Source of the DNA: a bacterium
GTDB lineage: Bacteria; Planctomycetota; SZUA-567
Assembly: GCA_003245715.1 (NCBI GenBank)
Contig: QKCJ01000040.1
Span: 1-64,000, forward strand
DNA: 64,000 nucleotides
Direction of reading: 5' to 3'
The position numbers and the translations under genes were made by a program. Positions 1 to 8,572 of the stretch are shown here, one piece after another (the first letter of the stretch is position 1; every line of letters starts with the position of its first letter). The notes below the pieces were generated by a model. The model saw nothing but the letters and a program-made list of their open reading frames with translations. It was not told the DNA's origin and did no database searches.

Positions 1-73
1 CTTGCGAGATCAACACCTCGGCTTCACGCAGCTTGTTTACAATCTGCTCTGTAGAATAACGTTTTGCTGCCAT
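1..73 (-). CDS. IS3-family transposase OrfA-like, 5' end only (partial)
   Basis: The minus strand from 73 down to the window edge reads MAAKRYSTEQIVNKLREAEV and onward, the N-terminus of an IS3-type OrfA helix-turn-helix protein that binds the element's ends. GGAGG lies 8 bases before the ATG at 73, whereas a second ATG at 79 would sit only 2 bases from it, so 73 is chosen. Only about 24 codons are visible; the rest lies left of the window. The family call rests on this short but characteristic N-terminus. Confidence 0.75.
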   Translation of the reverse strand, partial: MAAKRYSTEQIVNKLREAEVLISQ

Positions 74-130
74 AACCATTTCCTCCATTAAATGAGTCCA
101 ATTCTAACTCGAAATTTGGACTATTCCTAG
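1..130 (-). mobile_element. Left end of an IS3-type insertion sequence (partial)
   Basis: The orfA start and about 50 bases of untranslated sequence in front of it form the end of an insertion element. A perfect 7-bp inverted pair, AGTCCAA at 95-101 and TTGGACT at 116-122, lies close to the probable terminus. The exact boundary cannot be fixed because the other end and the target duplication are outside the window; it is placed near 120-135, where the sequence changes into the carbohydrate-binding reading frame. Confidence 0.6.
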
Positions 131-582
131 GGGAAAAGGTCAATTTTACAAAAGAAGATGGGTGGCGGTATTTTATTGCTCAACCTGCCGAAAATGCTGA
201 TGCTTCTGTTAAATTCGTTGATGGCAAGGTTACAATAACTTCCGCAAGAAAAGCAATCAAGCAAAACATGCATGACATTCAGGTAATTAAAGAGATTGAA
301 TTAAACGCTGGTAAGGAATACAACGTTCAACTTAATATCAAGTCTGACAAACCGGGTTATTGTTATGTGTCATATTTACTATCTAAAAAACCCTACACGA
401 AATATGCACTTCAAAAGTTGATAATATCAGCAGGTTCGAAAGAATATTCATGTGTACTTTCTATAAAGAAGCCAAGCACTGAAGATTTTGTCTCACCTAA
501 AAGTATACGAATATTAGTGGGTGACTTTAAAGATGCTTCCCTAGAAATATCTAAAATTTCAATCATGGAATTCAAGAAATGA
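124..582 (+). pseudogene. Truncated CBM4/9-like carbohydrate-binding domain, cut by the IS
   Basis: An open frame runs without a stop from the IS boundary to TGA at 580-582 and has no credible start of its own; the first ATG is internal, at 268. The translation (for example EDGWRYFIAQPAEN, then alternating beta-strands, ending in ISIMEFKK) has the jelly-roll pattern of CBM4/9-type domains, which bind beta-glucans or xylans at the C-terminus of secreted enzymes. I infer the 3' end of a larger secreted glycan-active protein interrupted by the insertion sequence. A short surviving protein from 268 is possible but unlikely to be functional. Confidence 0.55.
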
Positions 583-789
583 GCTTTTATTAAAGAACAA
601 TAATAAAAGTGCTTAAAAACTGGATTATAATTGAATCTACCTTGTGTAACTTCACGCATATGTTTGATCGTCATTCAGCGAATATTGTACATATCACCCC
701 AAGAATCAGTACCGGAAATTAACAACCGGATAGCGTTTTTTTATTGTCGGAAACCGGAAAATATTAAAAAAGCTAAACAGGTTTATCGT

Positions 790-3700
790 TTATTCGTCTT
801 CCGCAGGCAGTGGAAGGCCAGGGATTTCCAGTTCAAAAGGATCGTGTTTGATGTTGCTTCCTTTTTCTGCTGGTGCGGATGTTTCAAGATGACTTTGGGT
901 ATTTATAGAAGCGTTTTGCTCATTAAATTCGTCAAGCAAGCGCAACAGTTCTGTCTGGTCGTTCTTTGCTGTTTTTACAAAGTTATCATAATCTGAAGAA
1001 CTGCCAATAACATTGGCTTTAATATCTTCACCTGGTGTAATTTTGGGTGCTTCACTTCTCGCTGCAGTTTTCGGCGCGACTTGTTCTTGACTATCAACGC
1101 CCGGATGAAATAAATGTGCCGGTGTTTTAAGTTTTGCCATGACAGCAGTATTTTCTGTTACGGTTTTTTCAGACTTGGCAGGTACTGGTTCTGTTTGGGC
1201 GCTACTTATATTTGATGATGATTTCTCGGCCAGTTCAGGCAAGGCTGAGGAAAACTCAAAATCCACACTATTTTCAAGCTCAATGGTATCTGGTAATGAG
1301 ATAATATTTTCTATCGTCGGAGCAGGCCTATTATTGGTAATTGGCTTCCTCACTTCAGGGTTATCAAGCAGATCTTTAGGAAGCAGTTCTTCGACAGAAA
1401 TCCCCATAATCGCTTCATTTTTTACTGCAGGAAGTTGAGCTTCAGGGAGTTCTGCTTTTGAGAACCCCATTTTGTTGGTGTCAGCTTGATTAATAATTTT
1501 GATTTCAGTTTCTACATTGTTGAAATTTTGCCTGTCATTACCGCTAGTGCAGAATTTAATTTCCTCACCTGTCTCGACCGGTATGGCAGAAGCCACCTTG
1601 ACCTGTTTCAGTGCGGACTGTTGGTTCTCTGCGGTTGCCGGTGTTGCTGTCATTGGTGCCTCTTCGGGAGTCACCTCAACTTTATTCTGTGGGGTTCTCA
1701 GTACACCGGTACTTACTGATTTTTTATCTGCGGTATCGGTTTCCGGTGAATCCTGACACTGCCATTGCAGACCCGATGCTTCCTTGGCCATGGAACTGCG
1801 CCATTGCTTGAAGGTACTGCAGATATTAAACGGAATTTTTATATCAAGGAGTTTATTCAAAAGCAGCAGTTGCTCAATCTCGCCTGGATCAAAGAAATAC
1901 TTGATATCGATATAGCTTACACACATGTTCTCAAGCATGCGTTCGCTGTCCGGGAAATCTGATGGCTTGAAGGTGTGTACGCCATCAGCAAAATCACGGA
2001 TGAATTTGGCGAAACCATACGGACCTTCATATGTCCTGATAAGTGACATGCCGTCAAACTTGATCAGCAATTGTGTGCGTCCGCCTTCCTGTGGCTTCCA
2101 GGTGTATTTTCTGGCGACAGGGAAGTTGAGGTTCTTGAGGACTTGCGGCCCCTCTGAGGTGTTAAGTGTCAACATGACCTGAGTCGGCAGAGTCTTTGCT
2201 CTCGGGTTGACATCAATTGGCAGGGCGTTGATATTGACTGCGTACTGCGCCTTAAGACCCCATGCGCCCTTATTGGCCTTGGTCAGCATTTCAATAAAAT
2301 CTGGCTGGAACGGTATTGTTTTGTTGAAGACGGCAATAGGATAGTAGATGCCGCTGCTGTCAGTTGCAATAAACGGTGCCGCTACAGTCGAAGACCAGAC
2401 CCAGACTCGGCCGCTTTCCTGCTTGAAGATTACCTCAGGACGGCTTACTTCCGGTATCATGTCAATTCCGTTTAAGACAATACCTTTCCATGCACTCTGC
2501 AGATAACGTCCGGTTTCATAGCAGTTATACTCAAGCACAAGGTCAAACGGCCCGCGGATCAGCTCCCAGACCACCTGCTCTGAATCAGAGGCGCTCTGTC
2601 CGCCAAGGGAATTTTTAAGTTGATTATAGGCGTTGTATGCTATGGAAATTGCACTGCCACCGTCTGAAGACTGGTTGCCTTCTGCTGGGGGTTGCGGTTT
2701 CTGGGCGGCGTCTTTTGCCGTTGGTCCGGTCTGTTTTTTCTTCTCGGCTTCAAACAAAGCAGAGAGATTAAAGTAGGCTGTCTGGCGGGCGACATTGCCG
2801 GGAGCGGGACCCGATTTCCAGAGCCCGGTGCAGTAATTCAGGAAAATATTCTCGGGGCGAAGTTTTTCAACCGGTCTTGTCGGAACGCCGCTCTTGCTGG
2901 CAACGGTGTCGGCCATGTTCTTGGCCCATGAGGTGATCTGGCTGATCTTTGAGGCAGAGCTGCCAAGCATCTGTACCGCCGGAAGACTTTTGCGGATTGC
3001 CTTGATCTTAAGCACCAGCCCCATCCAGCGCGGCAGCTGGTTGAGATCATTAGACGCAAACATCATCAGCTCTGAGGCGCATCTGTCCATGAACAGCATA
3101 TATGGTCCTGCAAGAACAGCCGATTTTCCGGCGTAGTCTCTGAGGCTCTCTTCGTTGCTAAGAAGTGCTTTGCCACGCGGAAGCTGCCGAGCAAAACAAA
3201 GCCAAGCATCATAGGTCTGGCGTTTATAATTACTGAAGAACTCCTGCATCCGTTGGGCAACGACCGTGTCAATGCTTTTACGTTGTAGCGGTTCAAGTTC
3301 GGCATTGGCAATACAGGTTGTCATCTGGTTGAGCAGCCCCAGTATCTGGGTCCGGCCGGCATCGGTGTTGGCGCGTTTAATTCGGCATTCTGCAAACCAC
3401 TTATTGTCATTCTTGCCAGCAACTATATCGTTACCCCAGAAATCCTGAAGTCTGATATCGTCAATATTGCGCAGAGTATTAGCCCAGTCCGTCACCCATG
3501 ACAATGAATCAGGGCCGCGCTCAAGAAGCGTAATCAATTCGCCAGTCTGGACTTTGGCCCGTTCAAGTAATTTCTGATTACCCTCAGCGCAAAGATAATA
3601 GTTTTTGTAAAGCTCAGGCAGCAACACCGCGATATCAGGGCCAACCCCAGCATCAATAGTGAAAAGGATTCCGCTGGTTGGGGGAGGCAGCTCGGTATCG

Positions 3701-5442
3701 AATTTATCGGCAGACAATTCTGAATTGCCGGAGGCGCGTGACAGGTTAATCGTGCGGATCAGGTATTCATAATAAATGCCAAGAGTTTCTCCGGTGCGGT
3801 TTTTCGCAAAGGGCGGATAATTCTTGTTGATTAACTTGTCCAGAGGGGTCTGGATTTTGTTCTCAAAACGTTTGGCATAAACGGCCTGCATATCCGCATA
3901 AAGTTCGGATGGCTGATTGAATAAAAGGAATTTGTCAAACCAGAGATCAGCCTCATTCTTCTTGCTTTTATTCAGGACAGAAATAAAGCTGTTGAGGTTG
4001 ACAATAGAACCGGGCAGGTCATTGCCGGCCTGGTCAAGGTTCTGCGCGGCTATATCATTTTTGAATTTATCAAATTTAACGGCTGTATGCATAAACGCCG
4101 CAGACATCAGCAGAATCAGCGAGGTTATGATCGCCATAAGAGCGAGGGCATTTTTATTTTTCTTCACTGACTCCCAGCGCATGAACTCTGGCAGCGGGCT
4201 GTAGTAATTCCGGTCTGACGGGACAATGCGTGAGAAGAATTCCTCCAGGAACATCGGCCGGGATTTCTTGCTGGCTTCATTCTCGTTTTTCGCTTCGGCA
4301 GGGGGGGCAGTATGGATATTAAGTTCATGCAGGTGCGTAGTGATTGCTTCACCCTCTGTTCTTGCACTGCCGAGGAAAAGTCCACGTGCAACCGGTGTAT
4401 GCTGATAGGGGTTCTCCTGAAAAAGCCCTTTGACAAACTGGCGCAGGCCGGTCATTAAAAGATTGATCTCGTCAGGCGCCAGCATCAGGGCCGGACGGGC
4501 GCGTGAATTCTGGTATAACAGCATCAGGCGAAGATCTTTGAGTTGACGGTTTATCTCCGCGGCAGCGGCTTCAAAGAAACTGCCCGCGTTTATGGCGGTG
4601 TCTTCATTGATGCAGCCCATGGCTTGGGAAAGGTTCTCCTCCGGCAGGATTTTCGAGAGTTCCCGCATTCCTGGCAGCAGATCAATTTTGGTTATAAACA
4701 GGTAAACCGGTAATTGCGTTGAGAACCTTATCATGAGTTCCTCAAGCATTGAGCGGATATTCTGCGCGTAGGCCTGCAATTCTTCCTGCTTGCCATTTAA
4801 TAACTGTTTGGCGCTGACGGTGACGATTACACCGTTAACCGGTTCTTTCTTGCGTGAGGTGTAGATATAGTCAAGCAGGCGCGAGAAACTGCTTCTGGCT
4901 GAAGAATCATGCAACACCGTCCCGCTCTCAAGCACCACCATATCCCGCATCGCCCAGAACTCGCAACCCGCTTCCTCATCCTCTTCAGGGCTGCGTGTGT
5001 CAAGCTCATAAGCAAGGCCGGAACTTTCAATTATCGAGCTTTTGGCGCTGCCTTTGTCGCCGAGCATGATGTACCAGGGCAGAGCATGAATCGGGTCGCC
5101 CATGCCTTTTAGGCAGGAGTTGCGCAACGATGCCATGAACTTGCGCCACTTCCTGCGGATACGGTCAGCCTGCAGAGCCTTGTCCATATCCGGCTGCGGC
5201 TGGTTGACCTTCTCAAGTTTTTTGATTTCAAGGTAACGCTTATACCAGCGGAAAAATAATACACAGAAAACAATACCGGCAATAATCCCGCCAAGCAGGA
5301 CCGAACACATCCACCATTCCCACGGAGGATCAAACAGAATTCGCGGCGCAATAAGTATTACCCCCGCCACCGCCAGCACCATTATTGCCAGCAGCAGATA
5401 GAGTAATCCTGCAAAAATAGCCTTGAATATTTTAAAAATCAT
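790..5442 (-). CDS. tssM: TssM/IcmF inner-membrane T6SS protein with long C-terminal tail
   Basis: TssM forms the trans-envelope channel of the type VI secretion system, joining TssL in the inner membrane to the TssJ lipoprotein. Membrane segments lie at about residues 9-32, 44-66 and 432-455. A P-loop follows the second segment (GDKGSAKSS, 128-136), where Ala133 replaces the glycine normally found before the lysine. The IcmF-related periplasmic region extends to about residue 1225. The last ~320 residues are rich in Pro, Ala, Glu, Thr and Ser and look disordered; at 1550 residues the protein is several hundred longer than typical TssM (about 1100-1200). It is the last gene of the tssJKLM operon, 10 bases after tssL. 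The core assignment is firm; the tail's role is unknown. Confidence 0.95.
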   Translation of the reverse strand: MIFKIFKAIFAGLLYLLLAIMVLAVAGVILIAPRILFDPPWEWWMCSVLLGGIIAGIVFCVLFFRWYKRYLEIKKLEKVNQPQPDMDKALQADRIRRKWRKFMASLRNSCLKGMGDPIHALPWYIMLGDKGSAKSSIIESSGLAYELDTRSPEEDEEAGCEFWAMRDMVVLESGTVLHDSSARSSFSRLLDYIYTSRKKEPVNGVIVTVSAKQLLNGKQEELQAYAQNIRSMLEELMIRFSTQLPVYLFITKIDLLPGMRELSKILPEENLSQAMGCINEDTAINAGSFFEAAAAEINRQLKDLRLMLLYQNSRARPALMLAPDEINLLMTGLRQFVKGLFQENPYQHTPVARGLFLGSARTEGEAITTHLHELNIHTAPPAEAKNENEASKKSRPMFLEEFFSRIVPSDRNYYSPLPEFMRWESVKKNKNALALMAIITSLILLMSAAFMHTAVKFDKFKNDIAAQNLDQAGNDLPGSIVNLNSFISVLNKSKKNEADLWFDKFLLFNQPSELYADMQAVYAKRFENKIQTPLDKLINKNYPPFAKNRTGETLGIYYEYLIRTINLSRASGNSELSADKFDTELPPPTSGILFTIDAGVGPDIAVLLPELYKNYYLCAEGNQKLLERAKVQTGELITLLERGPDSLSWVTDWANTLRNIDDIRLQDFWGNDIVAGKNDNKWFAECRIKRANTDAGRTQILGLLNQMTTCIANAELEPLQRKSIDTVVAQRMQEFFSNYKRQTYDAWLCFARQLPRGKALLSNEESLRDYAGKSAVLAGPYMLFMDRCASELMMFASNDLNQLPRWMGLVLKIKAIRKSLPAVQMLGSSASKISQITSWAKNMADTVASKSGVPTRPVEKLRPENIFLNYCTGLWKSGPAPGNVARQTAYFNLSALFEAEKKKQTGPTAKDAAQKPQPPAEGNQSSDGGSAISIAYNAYNQLKNSLGGQSASDSEQVVWELIRGPFDLVLEYNCYETGRYLQSAWKGIVLNGIDMIPEVSRPEVIFKQESGRVWVWSSTVAAPFIATDSSGIYYPIAVFNKTIPFQPDFIEMLTKANKGAWGLKAQYAVNINALPIDVNPRAKTLPTQVMLTLNTSEGPQVLKNLNFPVARKYTWKPQEGGRTQLLIKFDGMSLIRTYEGPYGFAKFIRDFADGVHTFKPSDFPDSERMLENMCVSYIDIKYFFDPGEIEQLLLLNKLLDIKIPFNICSTFKQWRSSMAKEASGLQWQCQDSPETDTADKKSVSTGVLRTPQNKVEVTPEEAPMTATPATAENQQSALKQVKVASAIPVETGEEIKFCTSGNDRQNFNNVETEIKIINQADTNKMGFSKAELPEAQLPAVKNEAIMGISVEELLPKDLLDNPEVRKPITNNRPAPTIENIISLPDTIELENSVDFEFSSALPELAEKSSSNISSAQTEPVPAKSEKTVTENTAVMAKLKTPAHLFHPGVDSQEQVAPKTAARSEAPKITPGEDIKANVIGSSSDYDNFVKTAKNDQTELLRLLDEFNEQNASINTQSHLETSAPAEKGSNIKHDPFELEIPGLPLPAEDE

Positions 5443-5452
5443 ACGTCCCTGT

Positions 5453-6292
5453 TCAATCCGTCAATAACTTCAGGATATTGCCAAGCATCTGATTGAGGAT
5501 GCTGCTGTAAATAATCTGCAAAGTAATAAGCACCACAACCGGTACGGCAAAACAGCATGTCGCAGTTGCCCATTTCATCATGGATTTTTTTCGTTTAACT
5601 GTCTCTGCCGCGGCCGGTGTTGTATAGCCCTGCGGGAAGATGCGACGGTTTTTCAGATTGTCCTCTTCCGGTGAGCAGCCCAGAAATCTGCTGCACGCGC
5701 TTCTTTTGAGACTTTCAAGTTCTTCACTGGCAAAACGTTCATAATAACAACCCTTGAAGCCAAGCGCCAGGCAGGTCGCATATACCTCAAGAACCTGTGA
5801 CTGCGGACGCTTGAGCGCGCAGAGTTTCTGATAAAATTCTTCGCCGGCGTTATTGGTCATATAAAACTGGCGCTGCAGCTCGACACTCGGCCACTGCATT
5901 TTATCTTTCCAGTTTGAAAGATTAATGACTTCATCCACCCACGCGCAAACGGCAAACTTGGCAAGTTCAAAATCCTCAGCCGGGAAATTTCCCTTGCGCT
6001 TAAGGTCGGCGCAGTTATTAAATAACCTCCGGTAAGTGTCATAAACCTCGCTGAAGGTATACTCAGAAGGCGATTGCGCCCCCGCATTTTCGGCTTCTTT
6101 TTCTTTTTTCGCCTCAGCACCTGCAGGCTTTAGCGCGACCGGTGGCTTTAATTCGGGAAGCTGCTGCATCTGCGGCGCCTGGTCTTCCTGCCAGTTAGCG
6201 GACTGCATGTCAACAGCTTCGCCATCACCCACGCTCTCAAGCAGGTAAAGGGTATAGACAAAGATATCTGAGAAACAGTCAATTATGCGCAT
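5453..6292 (-). CDS. tssL: TssL/DotU T6SS membrane protein
   Basis: TssL is the inner-membrane partner of TssM and contacts the baseplate through its cytoplasmic domain. The DotU fold is recognisable (MRIIDCFSDIFVYTLYLLES at the start, then FAVCAWVDEVI, and RRIFPQGY before the anchor). A single C-terminal membrane helix lies at about residues 238-262. A Pro/Ala/Lys/Glu-rich insert at about residues 30-75 sits between the first helix and the rest of the domain. No peptidoglycan-binding OmpA-like domain follows the helix, so this is the short form. It lies between tssK (23 bases upstream) and tssM. Confidence 0.93.
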   Translation of the reverse strand: MRIIDCFSDIFVYTLYLLESVGDGEAVDMQSANWQEDQAPQMQQLPELKPPVALKPAGAEAKKEKEAENAGAQSPSEYTFSEVYDTYRRLFNNCADLKRKGNFPAEDFELAKFAVCAWVDEVINLSNWKDKMQWPSVELQRQFYMTNNAGEEFYQKLCALKRPQSQVLEVYATCLALGFKGCYYERFASEELESLKRSACSRFLGCSPEEDNLKNRRIFPQGYTTPAAAETVKRKKSMMKWATATCCFAVPVVVLITLQIIYSSILNQMLGNILKLLTD

Positions 6293-6315
6293 GGTTTTTG
6301 CACTCTATCCTAAGC

Positions 6316-7710
6316 CTAAAAATTTCTCTGTACGGCAATCTGCAGGATCACATCCTCCGGCGGGTTATTCCAATGCAGGGCAATTTCGCCTTCTGCCAGA
6401 ATATCACCCCACTGCCGCGAACGCTCATCAATATGGAAATACAAAGCCCCTGAGATACCCGGAATTCCAGCCGGCGGATAAGGAACATAATCAAGCGGCA
6501 CACCACCGACAAATCTTGAGGTAACTTCGTGAATATTTTTCTTTGAAGCAAGTTTGACCATCGTAAGGATGCTGTCGCGAAGCTGCTCTGCCGGGCGCTG
6601 CGTACGGACTATCAGATAATAACGGTAACGATCGGAATTCATGTCAGCCTTAAGCTCACCGGTGAACAGCCCGCCGCTCTGCGCGTTAAGGGCAACAACG
6701 TTTTCCGTTCCCAGAACAATCTCGTCAAGCAGGAAGGAAATCAGATTCTGCGCACTTGAGAAACAACCATAAAGATCCTGATGGTTGTAAGGCAGAAGGA
6801 CATTGCTGCCGTCCTGGGCTTTTCCTGAAGCGTCGATGCGCTCGGTGAAGACACTCAGCTTGCCGATTGCCCGGGCAAATTCCCTGTAGACAAACCAGGG
6901 GTGGATATCTACGCCAGTTGCCAGAGTGTTCAGCGAGGAAACAATGTCGGCCAGCGTCCGTAATCCCATAAACTGCGCCACATCAGACATGTCGCTTGAG
7001 CCAGTTTTGATAACGCCGGTACGTTTGATACTTTCAAGCTGGGTGCAGCGTGAGGCGGTCTGATCGGTGATCTGTCTGGAGATATTGCTCAATTCTGCGA
7101 CAGCCTGCATGGTAATGCAGGGCGGAAAGAATTTATCTGAGAGCTGAATATCCTTGCCGTTTCGCACAAGCTTGGCGACCGCAATAAGTTCGTAATCGTT
7201 AAAGTCGTCTTCTTCAGTTTCCCAAATGATGCGAAGAGCATAGTCAAGGCGTTTAACACTGGCTTCCGGCCCTTCGAGATAAAGGTCAGAGACATTCTCC
7301 CCGTCGCCGTTACAGGCAAAGCGGCTGCGGATCTTGCTTTTATCTGTTTCCGGGGTAATCATCGTCACATTCTGCGGCCCGCTCTTCCACTTCTGCAGGC
7401 CGAGGTATACAGTCAGTGATTCCTTGTTCTCCGGCCAGTGCGAGGCAAATGACCTTGATTCGATCATGGAGTTGCCGGGGAATGAAACAAAAGTCCCGTC
7501 GGGGAAAACAAACTGGCCTTCGTAAAAACCGAAGGTTCGGGTGTTGAGATTATCCTCGCGGATACTCATACTGATGACACCCCAGAAATCCGGGATTAGG
7601 TATTTGTTGAGATGTTCCTGAGCTGAATGCTGGTATAAGTCAGAAAGCTGCAGATGTTGCGGTTGCAACAGCAGCCCCTGGTGCCAGAAAATCGGTTTGC
7701 TGATATTCAC
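6316..7710 (-). CDS. tssK: TssK T6SS baseplate protein
   Basis: TssK trimers connect the baseplate wedge (TssE/F/G) to the TssJLM membrane complex. The N-terminus carries the family signature (IFWHQGLLLQPQHLQLSD, residues 7-24), with WHQGLLLQPQHLQ diagnostic, and the 464-residue length fits the family. The start is GTG, whose G is shared with the tssJ stop (TAGTG), preceded by a strong GGGAGGGG ribosome-binding site. The one-base overlap implies translational coupling with tssJ. Confidence 0.95.
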   Translation of the reverse strand: MNISKPIFWHQGLLLQPQHLQLSDLYQHSAQEHLNKYLIPDFWGVISMSIREDNLNTRTFGFYEGQFVFPDGTFVSFPGNSMIESRSFASHWPENKESLTVYLGLQKWKSGPQNVTMITPETDKSKIRSRFACNGDGENVSDLYLEGPEASVKRLDYALRIIWETEEDDFNDYELIAVAKLVRNGKDIQLSDKFFPPCITMQAVAELSNISRQITDQTASRCTQLESIKRTGVIKTGSSDMSDVAQFMGLRTLADIVSSLNTLATGVDIHPWFVYREFARAIGKLSVFTERIDASGKAQDGSNVLLPYNHQDLYGCFSSAQNLISFLLDEIVLGTENVVALNAQSGGLFTGELKADMNSDRYRYYLIVRTQRPAEQLRDSILTMVKLASKKNIHEVTSRFVGGVPLDYVPYPPAGIPGISGALYFHIDERSRQWGDILAEGEIALHWNNPPEDVILQIAVQRNF

Positions 7711-8216
7711 TACCAGTCCCCTCCCGGTGTTTTCGTCGCTTTTAATATTGCTTCCTTGCCAAGTACAACATCCACACTCATGCGCTTGTCTGCACCTGTG
7801 GGGAATGCAAATACACTAACCGCATTCGGCGCATTAACATAATAGTACGCGGCAATAACGCCAATGCAGGTACTCTCTGAATCCGCGTCAATATAGTCTG
7901 ACTGCATCCCGCCGGGCTGAACAGTAATCCGGTCGATACTGGTGATGTCCTTGTCAGGCTTTCCGTTCTTCACAAATTCAAGCAGTTGATCGGAAGATTT
8001 GGCTAACTTGGCCAGAGACTTCGCTTTCTTGGCCTGGACAATATACAGGGCCAGTGTATGTGACCTTTCGTTGAACCAGTTGAGGTCTGTTGTCGCTCTC
8101 CAGGTAAGCTTGACAGCGTGTGGCTGCCCGGCATAGCTACCGCCAGAACTGTCGCAGCCTGAGATCAGCAGGCAGACAGTAAATGCAATACTTGCAATAG
8201 CCGCTTTCTTCCACAT
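7710..8216 (-). CDS. tssJ: TssJ outer-membrane lipoprotein of the T6SS
   Basis: TssJ anchors TssM at the outer membrane. The start at 8216 gives MWKKAAIASIAFTVCLLISGC, a lipoprotein signal peptide with an LISGC lipobox. AAGGG lies about 10 bases upstream. An in-frame start 26 codons earlier would bury the signal peptide and is rejected. The mature protein (HAVKLTWRATTDLNWF, then VFAFPTGADKRMSVDVVLG) has the TssJ/SciN pattern. The residue after the lipidated cysteine is Asp, which in enterobacteria would favour inner-membrane retention; sorting rules in this lineage may differ. It is the first gene of tssJKLM. Confidence 0.9.
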   Translation of the reverse strand: MWKKAAIASIAFTVCLLISGCDSSGGSYAGQPHAVKLTWRATTDLNWFNERSHTLALYIVQAKKAKSLAKLAKSSDQLLEFVKNGKPDKDITSIDRITVQPGGMQSDYIDADSESTCIGVIAAYYYVNAPNAVSVFAFPTGADKRMSVDVVLGKEAILKATKTPGGDW

Positions 8217-8572
8217 TATGTAATTACCCTTCAGTAAACTTAATTTAGTGTTAACATTTTTTTCTATTAATACAACCGCAAAGAACAATCTCATTACCTC
8301 TTAACGGTAAAAGTTGACGACGCCCGTGCTATTTTTATAAAATATCGTCGGTATCATTTCGACCAAAATACGATTTCCTTTTACAAAAAAAAACGCGATC
8401 GCGCAACTTTCCAGACAAAATTGATAAACCGCAACTGCAGAGTGTTGCTGACAGTTGAAACAAATTCCATTAATCTCAGAATTTTTAAAACAAATAATCT
8501 GCTTTGCGGAATATATAGGGTGGGAAGTGATAAATGCTCTTGATTTGATTAGCCCTGAGGATACTGCAGATT
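8217..8572. other. Divergent intergenic region between tssJ and the barrel gene
   Basis: This AT-rich 356-base stretch has no credible coding frame. It must hold the tssJ promoter on the minus strand and the promoter of the gene at 8573 on the plus strand; the best plus-strand candidate is listed separately. A lone CGCGATCGCG palindrome occurs at 8394-8403. Confidence 0.7.
8314..8341 (+). promoter_or_regulatory. Putative sigma70-type promoter for the 8573 gene
   Basis: TTGACG at 8314-8319 and TATAAA at 8336-8341 are separated by 16 bases. Initiation here would leave a leader of about 220 bases before the gene at 8573, so a closer promoter is possible. Confidence 0.4.

Noticed and set aside
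1139-1962. Open frames on the plus strand opposite tssM
   Set aside because: They are antisense to the tssM tail, have no ribosome-binding sites and show no protein-like family pattern.
8394-8403. CGCGATCGCG palindrome resembling the HIP1-type GCGATCGC repeat
   Set aside because: No second copy was noticed in the window, so it is not shown to be an iterated element here.
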